From Massilia agilis (GTDB lineage: Bacteria; Pseudomonadota; Gammaproteobacteria; Burkholderiales; Burkholderiaceae_D), in assembly GCF_024756255.1 (NCBI RefSeq), contig NZ_JANUHB010000001.1, positions 744,001 through 808,000 of the forward strand: 64,000 nucleotides of DNA, given 5' to 3'. Shown here one piece after another: positions 37,622 to 45,556 of the stretch. Position 1 is the stretch's first letter. Each line of letters starts with the position of its first letter. The translations under genes and the position numbers were made by a program. Under the pieces are notes generated by a model that did not search any database, was not told where the DNA came from, and worked only from the letters and a program-made list of their open reading frames with translations.

Positions 37622-39522
37622 CGCCGTTCGCCGCGCAGCGCCGCCTCCAGGTCGTCCAGCTCGGCCGGCTTGACCAGGTGCGCGTCGAAGCCGGCGTCGA
37701 GCGCCTTCTTGCGGTCTTCCGGCGAGCCGTAGCCGGTATGCGCCACCAGCCGGATCGCTGCCAGCTCCGGCTCGCGCTTGATCATGCGCGCCAGTTCGTA
37801 GCCATCCACGCCCGGCAGGCCAATGTCGAGCACGATGACATCGGGCTTGTGGGCGCGCGCCAGCGCCACGATGTTGTGCGCGTCCTGGGTCGTGATCGCC
37901 TCGTGTCCCATTTCGCCGAGCAGAAAGCCCATCATCTCCATCGCGTCCGCATTGTCGTCCACCAGCAGCACGCGCAGCCCGCCCGCGCGGCCCGGCACCC
38001 TGGCCTGCTCGCGGCGCGCCTCGGCCGGCGCGCTTTCCACCCGCAGCACCGGCAGTTCGACGGTGAAGGTGCTGCCCAAACCGATGCCGGGACTGGACGC
38101 GGTCAGACGCCCGCCGTGCATCTCGAGCAGGCGCGACACCAGAGACAGCCCGATTCCCAGCCCTTCCGGCGCACGGTCGGGCGGCACCGCCGCCTGCGTG
38201 AACATGCCGAAGATGCGCGGCAGGCTGTCCTCGGCAATGCCGATGCCGTTGTCCTGCACCGAGATGCGCACGGTGCCGCTGTCGGTCAGCTTGGCGACCA
38301 CGCCCAGCCGCCCGCCCTTGGGCGTGAACTTGGCCGCGTTGTGCAGCAGGTTGCCCATCGATTGCGCCAGCCGAACCGGATCGCCGCTCACCCAGATCTG
38401 TTCGTCCGGCAGGTGCACCTCGAGCCGGTGCTCGCGCGCCGTGATCAGGGGGCCGGCGGTCTCGATCGCCTGCCCGATCACCGCGCCCAGGTTGACCTCT
38501 TCGCGGCGCAGCGCGATTTTGCCTTCGGAGATGCGGGCCACGTCGAGCAGGTCGTCCACCAGGTGTGCCAGGTGGTCCACCTGGCGCGTGATCACCTCCT
38601 TGGCGCGCGCCTGGCGCTCGCTGGCGCCGTCCCCGGTCGTGCCCAGCAGCGCGGCGGCATTGCGGATCGGCGAGAGCGGGTTGCGCAGCTCGTGCGCCAG
38701 CGTGGCCAGGAATTCGTTCTTGTTGCTGTCGGCGGCGCGCAGCAGCGCCTCCATCTCCTTGCGGTGCGAGATGTCGCTGGTGATGCGCGCGACACGGTAC
38801 ACCTCGTCCTTGGCGTTGCGCACCGGGCGCAGGCGGTCGCGGACCCAGCGCACCGTGCCGTCCGGGAGCAGCAGGCGGTACTCCTCGTCGTACGAAGGCT
38901 CGGTCGCCAATGCGGCCCAGCGCGCCGCCAGCTGGGCGCGGTCGTCCGGATGCACGCCTTCGAGCCAGTCGTCGTGGCGCTGCGCCAGCAGCGCGCGGCT
39001 GCGTCCCCACAGCGCCTCGTACGCCGGGCTCACGTAGTCGGGCGTGGCGTCGGGCACCGAGAACATCCAGAACACGTCCTCGATGGTGTCGGTCAGCTGG
39101 CGAAAGCGCTCCTCGCTGTCGCGCAGCTCGTCCTGGGTCTGGCGCATGCGCAAGAGCGCGTTGACGTTGGCGATCAGTTCGTCCGCCTCGATCGGCGCGG
39201 CCAGGTAGTTGTCGGCGCCGCCCTCCAGGCCGCGGATCTTGTCGTCGCGGCCGGTCAGCGCGGCCGAGGTCTGCAGCACCAGCACGCACGCGGTGGCCGG
39301 GTCGGCCTTGATGCGGCGGCAGACCTCGAGGCCGTTGATGTCGGGGAGCTTCACGTCCAGCAGCACCAGCGCCGGCTCGTCGCGCGCGACGATGGCCAGC
39401 GCATCGGTGCCGTTGGCGGCCTCCACCACCCGGAATCCCGCGCTCTGCAGGATGCGCGTCTTGGCGTAGCGCGCGCCGTCGTTGTCGTCTACGTTGAGGA
39501 TCAGGGTCGGATTGGCAGTCAT
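37618..39522 (-). CDS. REC-PAS-histidine kinase-REC hybrid sensor protein
   Basis: A 634-residue soluble hybrid kinase, last gene of the stressosome operon. Order: receiver 1 (residues 1-120, Asp56 in LLDVKLP), PAS with PAC (about 140-255), HisKA with AHELRNPL (His near 272), HATPase with DNGIGIAED and a GLGIGLSL loop, and receiver 2 (about 510-630, Asp in VIVLDIGLPG). No membrane helix. Its ATG overlaps the stop of the preceding kinase gene (ATGA). With no DNA-binding domain, its output is probably phosphotransfer to an unlinked partner. It may be a target of the upstream kinase through receiver 1. Confidence 0.92.
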   Translation of the reverse strand: MTANPTLILNVDDNDGARYAKTRILQSAGFRVVEAANGTDALAIVARDEPALVLLDVKLPDINGLEVCRRIKADPATACVLVLQTSAALTGRDDKIRGLEGGADNYLAAPIEADELIANVNALLRMRQTQDELRDSEERFRQLTDTIEDVFWMFSVPDATPDYVSPAYEALWGRSRALLAQRHDDWLEGVHPDDRAQLAARWAALATEPSYDEEYRLLLPDGTVRWVRDRLRPVRNAKDEVYRVARITSDISHRKEMEALLRAADSNKNEFLATLAHELRNPLSPIRNAAALLGTTGDGASERQARAKEVITRQVDHLAHLVDDLLDVARISEGKIALRREEVNLGAVIGQAIETAGPLITAREHRLEVHLPDEQIWVSGDPVRLAQSMGNLLHNAAKFTPKGGRLGVVAKLTDSGTVRISVQDNGIGIAEDSLPRIFGMFTQAAVPPDRAPEGLGIGLSLVSRLLEMHGGRLTASSPGIGLGSTFTVELPVLRVESAPAEARREQARVPGRAGGLRVLLVDDNADAMEMMGFLLGEMGHEAITTQDAHNIVALARAHKPDVIVLDIGLPGVDGYELARMIKREPELAAIRLVAHTGYGSPEDRKKALDAGFDAHLVKPAELDDLEAALRGERR

Positions 39523-40883
39523 GATTCGGTTCCATCGATGCTGGTGGCGGCGGGCGGAAAGTGCCGCGGCAGGATGAGGGTGAAGGTCGATCCCTGTCCC
39601 GGCGTGCTTTCGACCTCGACCCGCCCGCCCAGCAGTTCGGCGAGCTTGCGGCACAAGGGCAGGCCCAGGCCGGTGCCCTTGCTCTTGCGCTGCAGCGGGT
39701 GCTCGATCTGGCTGAACTCCTCGAAGATCAACTGCAGGTTCTCCTGGCTGATGCCGATGCCGGTGTCGGCCACGGCAAAAGCGATGTCGTCGGTATCCGC
39801 AAGCAGGCGCGCGCGCACCGTGACCGCGCCGTGCTCGGTGAACTTGAGCGCGTTCGAGATGAAGTTACGCAGGATCTGCGAAATCTTGCTCTCGTCCGAA
39901 TCGAACGGCTCCATGATACCCCCGGTGTCGAACACCAGCTCCACGTTGGCGCCATCGACCAGCGGGCGCAGCATGCCCTTAAGCGCGCGGAACATGTTTT
40001 CCACCACCACCGGGGCCAGCTGCACTTCGACCTTGCCGGCCTCGATCTTGGCCAGGTCGAGCAGGTCGTTGACCAGCTCGGACAGGTCTTCCGCCGCGCG
40101 CGAGATGAACTGCACCTGGCGCTCCTGCTCCACGGTCAGCTCGCCATCCATGCGGTCGAGCAGCAGCTTGGCCAGCGCGCGGATCGACGACAAGGGCGTC
40201 CTGAGCTCGTGGCTGGTGTTGGACAGGAAGCGCGACTTCATTTCGTCGGCGCGGCGCAGCCGCTCGGCCTTGTCCTCGATCTCGGCGTACAGCGCAAGGA
40301 TGCCGCGGTTGGTGTCCTCGAGCTCGCGCGTGAGCGACAAGAGGTCTTCCTGGCGTTCGCGCAGCTCGGCCAGCGTGGCCAGCAGTTCCTGGTTCTGCAC
40401 CTGCACTTCGAGGTAGGTGTTGGCCACCGGGCTGGCGGCCAGCTGGCGCGTGAGCTCGGCCAGCTGCTGCGCGCCGATCGGCGGCTGCGCCGGCAACAGC
40501 TTGCACATGGTGACGCATTTGACCCCGCCTTCCTGCTCCTTTACTTCGCAGGCGTCCATCAGGCGGTGCGCGGTGATGATGGCCAGTTCCGGGGCCGCGG
40601 CCATGCCGTCCCCGCTTGCCGCCGGCGCGCGCGCGCCGCTGGCGTTCGGGCACACCTCCACTTCCAGGTGCTGGCGTACCCCGTCAGTGCACAGAGCGAA
40701 GTTGGCGCGCCCGCTGGCGCGCTGCTGGCAGGCGCGCGCCACTTCCGACACCGCGGTGGCGATGCGCACCTGGTCCTGCTGCGAGAATCCGAGCAGGCTC
40801 GATACCTGGCGCGCGCGCTGGCGCACCAGCACCACGTCCTGTTCGTTCTCCAGTCCCACCACAAGAATACGTTGCGGTTTCAT
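39519..40883 (-). CDS. histidine kinase with N-terminal degenerate RsbT-like domain
   Basis: A 454-residue soluble kinase. The first 125 residues (ENEQDVVLVRQRARQVSSLL, QVRIATAVSEVARACQQ) resemble the RsbT anti-sigma kinase fold, but the N-box Asn is absent. A coiled coil (about 140-210, TYLEVQVQNQELLATLAELR) leads to HisKA (SHELRTPLSSI, His near 227) and HATPase (ADTGIGISQENLQLIFEEF, GTGLGLPLCRKLAELLGG). It is coupled by four-base overlaps at both ends, to the RsbT/SpoIIE gene and to the hybrid kinase. It is the likely readout of the stressosome. Confidence 0.9.
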   Translation of the reverse strand: MKPQRILVVGLENEQDVVLVRQRARQVSSLLGFSQQDQVRIATAVSEVARACQQRASGRANFALCTDGVRQHLEVEVCPNASGARAPAASGDGMAAAPELAIITAHRLMDACEVKEQEGGVKCVTMCKLLPAQPPIGAQQLAELTRQLAASPVANTYLEVQVQNQELLATLAELRERQEDLLSLTRELEDTNRGILALYAEIEDKAERLRRADEMKSRFLSNTSHELRTPLSSIRALAKLLLDRMDGELTVEQERQVQFISRAAEDLSELVNDLLDLAKIEAGKVEVQLAPVVVENMFRALKGMLRPLVDGANVELVFDTGGIMEPFDSDESKISQILRNFISNALKFTEHGAVTVRARLLADTDDIAFAVADTGIGISQENLQLIFEEFSQIEHPLQRKSKGTGLGLPLCRKLAELLGGRVEVESTPGQGSTFTLILPRHFPPAATSIDGTES

Positions 40884-41908
40884 GGCTTCTCCCGCCGGCG
40901 CACCGCCAGCACCATGGCGTCGTCGCGGCGCCGGATGAAGTCGCGCATCAGCACTGCGGCCACCAGCGCCGGGTGGCGCGCCACAAGGCCCGGGTAGGCG
41001 GCCACGTCCCACTGGGTCTGCACGCCGTCCGAATGCATGATGCACAGCGCGCCCGGTCCGAACGGTACCGAAAACTCCTGCACCTTGCGCATGTTGTGGC
41101 CGACGATGCCGTTGTGCGAGACCAGCGCGCGGCGCCCCTTGCCGTCATACACGCAGGCGCTGATGTTGCCGATGCCGGCAAAGCGCAGCTGGTCGTGCGC
41201 GCAGTCGATGTGGGCCAGCGCCAGGGCCGCGCCGCGCGTGATGCGCAACGCCTCGTTGGCGCGCGCCATCAGCTCGGCCGGCTCGAGGTCGCGGTTGCGC
41301 TCGAGCGCGCCGATGGCGGCCTTGGCGGCTGCCGCCGCTTCCGGCCCGTGGCCCAGGCCATCGGCCGCCAGCAGGGTCGCGCCGCGCTCATGGCAGCCGA
41401 CGGCCCAGCCGTCGCCGCACTCGTCCTCGCCGGCCATTGGCAGCGCCAGCGCGCCCACCACCACCGGCCGCGGCGCCGGCGCCGTGGCGTCGCGCCATAA
41501 TCGCATGAAAAACGCGGAGCCCTTGCCCGGTGTGGAATGCACGTCGAACTCATCCGACAGTCGGTTCAGCGCGCCCAGCCCGGTACCGGCGGTGCCGGCG
41601 GTGGACACGCCATCGACCAGGCTGCTCGCAAAATCGACGATGCCGGGTCCTTCGTCCACGGCCACCACGTCCACTCCCGGCCCCGCGCCCGACTGGGCCG
41701 GGCCAATGTACAGCGTGCCCTGCCCGGCGTGCTTGAGGATGTTGGTGGCCGCCTCGCTGATGATGATGGCGAGCTGGCCGGCGCGCGTTTCGTCAAAGCC
41801 GAGCGCATCGGCCAGCTTCTGCCCGATGCGGCGCGCGGCCGAAGCGTCGCTGGCGTGGCTGATGGCCACCGCCTCCTGGTGCGACAAAGAGCTGATCAGC
41901 GCTTCCAT
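40880..41908 (-). CDS. RsbT-like ATPase fused to SpoIIE-type phosphatase (RsbX-like)
   Basis: A 342-residue two-domain regulator. The N-terminal GHKL ATPase domain (about 20-140) has the N-box SEAATNILKHAG, DEGPGI and GTGLGALNRLSDEF. The C-terminal PP2C/SpoIIE phosphatase (about 150-335) has LLAADGLGHG, CIMHSDGV and RRDDAMVLAV, giving the metal-binding Asp residues. In Bacillus, RsbX (a PP2C phosphatase) resets the stressosome by dephosphorylating RsbS and RsbR, and this protein likely does the same. It overlaps rsbT by 13 bases and the kinase gene by four. Confidence 0.9.
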   Translation of the reverse strand: MEALISSLSHQEAVAISHASDASAARRIGQKLADALGFDETRAGQLAIIISEAATNILKHAGQGTLYIGPAQSGAGPGVDVVAVDEGPGIVDFASSLVDGVSTAGTAGTGLGALNRLSDEFDVHSTPGKGSAFFMRLWRDATAPAPRPVVVGALALPMAGEDECGDGWAVGCHERGATLLAADGLGHGPEAAAAAKAAIGALERNRDLEPAELMARANEALRITRGAALALAHIDCAHDQLRFAGIGNISACVYDGKGRRALVSHNGIVGHNMRKVQEFSVPFGPGALCIMHSDGVQTQWDVAAYPGLVARHPALVAAVLMRDFIRRRDDAMVLAVRRREKP

Positions 41909-42360
41909 TTCACGACCGACACCGCGGTGCCTTCTCCCTGTCTGCTGTCGATCTCGAACTCGTCGACCAGGCGGCGCGAGCCGCCCAGGCCCAGGCCCAG
42001 CCCGCCGCCGGTGGTGTAGCCGTCGCGTAGCGCCTGCGCGGTGTCCGCGATGCCCGGGCCGCCATCGACGAAGATCAGCCCGATCCCCAGCCGTATGCCA
42101 TCCGACAGGCTGTCCAGGTGCACCTCGCCACCGCCGCCGTACTTGAGCGTGTTGCGCGCCAGCTCGCTTGCCGCGGTGACCAGCTTGGTCTGGTCCACCA
42201 GCGACAGCGCAATGGCCACGGCACGCTCGCGCACCTGCTTGCGCAGGCCGACCACGTCCTCGTCGGTCCAGAGCGGCAAGGTGGTGCGGCCGGTACGCAG
42301 CGCACGGTTGCGCTCGAGCAGGACGCTCTCGAACAACGCCGCGTTATGTTGGTCGCTCAT
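41896..42360 (-). CDS. rsbT: RsbT-type serine/threonine kinase (stressosome switch)
   Basis: A 154-residue GHKL-fold protein kinase. The N-box SELARNTLKYGGG, the G1 box DGGPGIAD and the glycine-rich GGGLGLGLGGSRRLVDEF are all intact. RsbT phosphorylates RsbS and RsbR under stress and is then released to activate a downstream target. In Bacillus that target is the phosphatase RsbU; none is present here, and two histidine kinases follow instead. Its start overlaps the rsbS stop by one base. Confidence 0.93.
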   Translation of the reverse strand: MSDQHNAALFESVLLERNRALRTGRTTLPLWTDEDVVGLRKQVRERAVAIALSLVDQTKLVTAASELARNTLKYGGGGEVHLDSLSDGIRLGIGLIFVDGGPGIADTAQALRDGYTTGGGLGLGLGGSRRLVDEFEIDSRQGEGTAVSVVKWKR

Positions 42361-42716
42361 CAGAAGGCGTTCTTTCCTAACAGGGCCATGCCTTTCTCGA
42401 CGTTGAGTGCGGTCTTCACGCCCTGCAGCGTAAGCCCGAGCTCCACCAGCGTGATCGCCACCGCCGGCTGCATGCCGACCACCACCGTCTGGGCGTCGAG
42501 CACGCGCGCCATGGCGGCGGTATTGCTGATCATGCGGCCGATGAACGAATCGACCAGGTCGAGTGCCGAAATGTCGATCAGCACGCCCTTGGCGTTGTCG
42601 CGCACGATGCGCTCGGCGAGGTCGTCCTGCAGGGTCATCGCCAGGCGGTCATGCATGTCGACCTGGATCGTCACCAGCAGCAGGTCGCCCATGCGCAGGA
42701 TGGGAATGCGTTCCAT
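42360..42716 (-). CDS. rsbS: RsbS-type STAS-domain stressosome scaffold
   Basis: A 118-residue single STAS domain. Ser57 in ALDLVDSFIGRM corresponds to the phosphorylated serine of Bacillus RsbS (Ser59). The segment begins MERIPILRMGDLLLVTIQVD, close to RsbS proteins. It would form the stressosome core with RsbR and hold RsbT inactive when unphosphorylated. It starts 10 bp after the rsbR stop. Confidence 0.93.
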   Translation of the reverse strand: MERIPILRMGDLLLVTIQVDMHDRLAMTLQDDLAERIVRDNAKGVLIDISALDLVDSFIGRMISNTAAMARVLDAQTVVVGMQPAVAITLVELGLTLQGVKTALNVEKGMALLGKNAF

Positions 42717-42726
42717 ATGCCCCTTC

Positions 42727-43593
42727 TCAAGCCTTGGTGGCCGGGACCACGGCGGTGCCGGTGCGCTCCAGCGCGACCAGGAAGGCGTCGGCCAGCGTGG
42801 CCTTGGTGATCACGTCCTCCAGGTTCACGCCCAGGTGCACGATGGTCTGCGCGATCTGCGGGCGGATGCCGCTGATGATGCAGTCGGCGCCCATCAGGCG
42901 GGCGGCGGCGATGGTCTTCATCAGGTGCTGCGCCACCAGCGTATCGACCGTCGGCACGCCGGTGATGTCGATGATCGCAATCGCGGCGCCGGTGTCCACG
43001 ATCTTCTGCAGGATGTTCTCCATCACGACCTGGGTGCGGGCCGAATCGAGCGTGCCGATCAGCGGCAGCGCCAGGATGCCCTGCCACAGCTTGACCACCG
43101 GCGTGGACAGCTCGAGCAGCTCCTGCTGCTGGCGCACGATGATCTGGTCGCGCGTCTTCTGGAACACTTCGATGGTGTACAGGCCCAGCTTGTCCAGCAG
43201 GCTGCTGATGGTCCACGAGGCCGTGGCCAGCCCCTCCGGGTCTCCCGTGAAGCCGTCGCGCAGGCGCGAGAACAGCGGCTGCTTGAGCGAGAACACGAAG
43301 GTCGCCGTGTCGCTCGGGGTCGAGCCGCCCTTGGCGCGGCTGGACGAGATCTCGGCCAGCAGGTCGCGCGCGTCGTCCCACGAGCGGTGCTCGATGTTGT
43401 CGAGCACGCCACCGCGGGTGGCGTTTGTGAAGGCGGCAAGGAATTGCTGGCAATGGGCGCGCAGCTGCTCGCGCGAGACCGCATTGGCGCGGCCAGTCAA
43501 TGCCTCGAGCTGGCCGATCCATTCGGTTCCGATGTCTGCCTGGTGGTCCTGGATCAACTGGCTGATGCGGGCGGCGTAGTCCTGCGTGGTCAT
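42727..43593 (-). CDS. rsbR: RsbR-type stressosome sensor scaffold
   Basis: A 288-residue protein with a variable N-terminal sensory domain (about 1-160, helical, globin-like pattern typical of RsbR: WTISSLLDKLGLYTIEVFQKTRDQIIVRQQQELLELSTPVVKLW) and a C-terminal STAS domain. Phospho-threonine candidates are Thr215/Thr218 in VPTVDTLVAQHL and the Thr in IRPQIAQTIVHLG. The ATG at 43593 has AGAAGGAA upstream; a longer frame to 43725 is not supported. It is the first gene of a six-gene operon. The signal sensed is unknown; no haem ligand can be assigned by eye. Confidence 0.92.
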   Translation of the reverse strand: MTTQDYAARISQLIQDHQADIGTEWIGQLEALTGRANAVSREQLRAHCQQFLAAFTNATRGGVLDNIEHRSWDDARDLLAEISSSRAKGGSTPSDTATFVFSLKQPLFSRLRDGFTGDPEGLATASWTISSLLDKLGLYTIEVFQKTRDQIIVRQQQELLELSTPVVKLWQGILALPLIGTLDSARTQVVMENILQKIVDTGAAIAIIDITGVPTVDTLVAQHLMKTIAAARLMGADCIISGIRPQIAQTIVHLGVNLEDVITKATLADAFLVALERTGTAVVPATKA

Positions 43594-43783
43594 CAATCGG
43601 TTCCTTCTCTTTGTTTTGGATGGGAAGTTAGCGCAAGCAGCATGTGACGCGGAGTCGCAAAACACTGCTGGCAATTTGTAAAAGCGGCCAACTATACCAC
43701 CCATTTCTATAAAGCCACGACACAATTGAGCATTTCATATGTGTATTTTAAGAAACAATGTAATTGCCAAATTGTAAGTACAC

Positions 43784-43799
43784 GTAGGACTACTCCTAC
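43784..43799. promoter_or_regulatory. inverted repeat, putative operator between rsbR and tad locus
   Basis: GTAGGA-CTAC-TCCTAC: perfect six-base arms around four bases, in AT-rich DNA, about 190 bp from rsbR and 300 bp from tadV. It could be a regulator site or a small hairpin. Function not known. Confidence 0.35.
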
Positions 43800-43861
43800 A
43801 TACAGATAAGCCGTCGAAATGTTACAGAGATTCGGCCATTCAACAATTGGCAAACTGAGCG

Positions 43862-43892
43862 CGTAGGGTGGGCAGATCCTGCCCACGCGTTC
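43862..43892. repeat. single-arm GTAGGGTGGGCA repeat
   Basis: gtagggtgggcagatcctgc then ccacgcg. A single hairpin (gtgggca/tgcccac) of the same family as the paired element at 37552-37621. Confidence 0.7.
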
Positions 43893-44099
43893 AACCTGCG
43901 CGAGCCTGGCCTGGACGCGGCAGAACCAGGACAAAACGACTACCGCCCGCGCCGCCTCCTGGTCCGCACGCACTACCGCGTGCCCCGAAAAACAGGAGTC
44001 CCAGCCGCCCTTGAACAGGACATGCATCCGATTCGCGGGACCGGCCGCATCACTAGACTGAAGCCATCGATCAACCGCCGTCACCCACCGGGAACGATC

Positions 44100-44681
44100 A
44101 TGGATGAAGTCCGCGCCTTCTTCGAACTGCTGGCGATGCTGGTCACCGACCCGCGCACCGGCGTGCTGCTGGCCCTGCTGGCGGCGGCCGCTGTCAGCGA
44201 CTACCGCAGCTACCGCATCCCCAATCTCCTGACCTTCGGCGGCATGGCGTTTGCGCTGGTCTACAACCTGCTGGTGCCGGCCTGGCATGCCCAGTGGACC
44301 TGGGGACCGGCCGGCATGCTGCTTGGCCTGGTCGCGATGTTGCCGATGTACGCGATCGGCGTGATGGGCGCGGGCGACGTGAAGCTGATGGCGATGGCCG
44401 GCGCCTTCCTCGGCATGGAGGGCACGCTGTATGCCGTGCTGTTCTCGGTTGTCGCCGGCGGCCTTGGCGCCATCGCGGTGTCGCTGCTGCACGGTGCGCT
44501 GGGGCGGCTGCTGGCCAACACCGGCACGGTGGTGCGCGGGATGGTGTGGTCGGCGGTTGCGCGCGGCAATCCGGGCGTCTCGCCGGGCGCCGCGCCGTCG
44601 GTCGGCAAGCTCCCCTACGGCGTGGCGATCGCGGTGGGCACGGCGAGCTACATCGTGGCCCGTCAGTTCGGGCTCGTCTAA
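44100..44681 (+). CDS. tadV: A24-family prepilin peptidase (TadV/CpaA)
   Basis: A 193-residue membrane aspartic peptidase that cleaves the Flp prepilin leader. The two catalytic aspartates are in AAVSDYRSYRIPN and in GAGDVKLMAMAG. About five helices. The start at 44100 (MDEVRAFFELL) is chosen because the open frame upstream has no membrane or coding character; the ribosome site is weak. It is the first gene of the tad locus, followed 19 bp later by rcpC. Confidence 0.9.
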   Translation: MDEVRAFFELLAMLVTDPRTGVLLALLAAAAVSDYRSYRIPNLLTFGGMAFALVYNLLVPAWHAQWTWGPAGMLLGLVAMLPMYAIGVMGAGDVKLMAMAGAFLGMEGTLYAVLFSVVAGGLGAIAVSLLHGALGRLLANTGTVVRGMVWSAVARGNPGVSPGAAPSVGKLPYGVAIAVGTASYIVARQFGLV

Positions 44682-44700
44682 ACCTTAGCGAGGCAGCACC

Positions 44701-45534
44701 ATGAAAAACCTCAAGGCACTCGGGCTGATCGTCGCCGCGCTCGTCCTCGGACTGGCCGCCGCGGCCTACGCAACCGGATGGGTTTCGCGCCAGCCTGGCG
44801 TGGCGTCCAACAAGGTTGTCGTGGCGGCGGTGGACATCGAGCCCGGCACCAAGATCAATCCCGAAATGCTGTCCACCCTCGACTGGCCGGCGAGCGCCAT
44901 GCCGCCTGGCGCATTCACCGACATCAAGGAGCTGCAGGACCGCGTGCCGCGGTTCGGCGTGGTGCGCGGCGAGCCGCTCCTCGAACGCAAGCTGGCGCCG
45001 CAGGGCACGCTCGGCGGCCTGTCGGCGGTGATCGCGGAAGGCAAGCGCGCCATCACCGTGCGCGTCAATGAAGTGGTCGGGGTGGCCGGCTTTGCCCTGC
45101 CCGGCAATTACGTGGACGTGATGGTGAACGCCCAGCAGGACCAGGGCAGCGGCGCGCAGCCCAAACCGATCAGCAAGACGGTGCTGGAGCGCGTGCTGGT
45201 GCTGGCCGTGGCGCAGGAGGCGGCGCGCGACGACACCAAGCCGAAGGTCGTGAGCGCGGTCACGCTGGAAGTGTCGCTGGAAGACGCCGAGAAGCTCGAC
45301 CTGGCGCGCAGCGTGGGCACCCTGTCGCTGGTGCTGCGCAACCAGGTGGACAAGCAGCCGGTGGCCACCAGCGGCGTGACCAAGAACGAACTGTTCGGCG
45401 ATAAGCAGGCGGTCGCAGTCCCGGTGGCGGCCGCGCGCCCGCACCGCGTGTCGGCACCGGCCGCCGCGCCAGCGCCAAAGCGCCCGTGCGTGGAGGTGAT
45501 CCAGCACGGCGCAACGACCCTCAGCTGCTTCTGA
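44701..45534 (+). CDS. rcpC: Flp pilus assembly protein RcpC/CpaB
   Basis: A 277-residue periplasmic protein anchored by one N-terminal helix (LGLIVAALVLGLAAAAYATG). An SAF domain follows (KVVVAAVDIEPGTKINPEML, GVVRGEPLLERKL), then the RcpC domain with ITVRVNEVVGVAGFALPGNY. It helps stabilise the secretin RcpA in the tad apparatus. The C-terminus has a Cys pair (residues near 261 and 276) after an Ala/Pro linker. Confidence 0.92.
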   Translation: MKNLKALGLIVAALVLGLAAAAYATGWVSRQPGVASNKVVVAAVDIEPGTKINPEMLSTLDWPASAMPPGAFTDIKELQDRVPRFGVVRGEPLLERKLAPQGTLGGLSAVIAEGKRAITVRVNEVVGVAGFALPGNYVDVMVNAQQDQGSGAQPKPISKTVLERVLVLAVAQEAARDDTKPKVVSAVTLEVSLEDAEKLDLARSVGTLSLVLRNQVDKQPVATSGVTKNELFGDKQAVAVPVAAARPHRVSAPAAAPAPKRPCVEVIQHGATTLSCF

Positions 45535-45556
45535 AAGCGCCACGGAGGAACCAACC

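Larger units (their letters stand above)
43594..44099. other. 506-bp AT-rich divergent intergenic region
   Basis: Lies between the stressosome operon and the tad locus and must hold both promoters. The part from about 43670 to 43860 is distinctly AT-rich. It contains an inverted repeat at 43784-43799, three TTGCCAA/TTGGCAA-like boxes (near 43668, 43764 and 43843) and a short GTAGGGTGGGCA repeat at 43862-43892. No small gene is supported. Confidence 0.5.
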
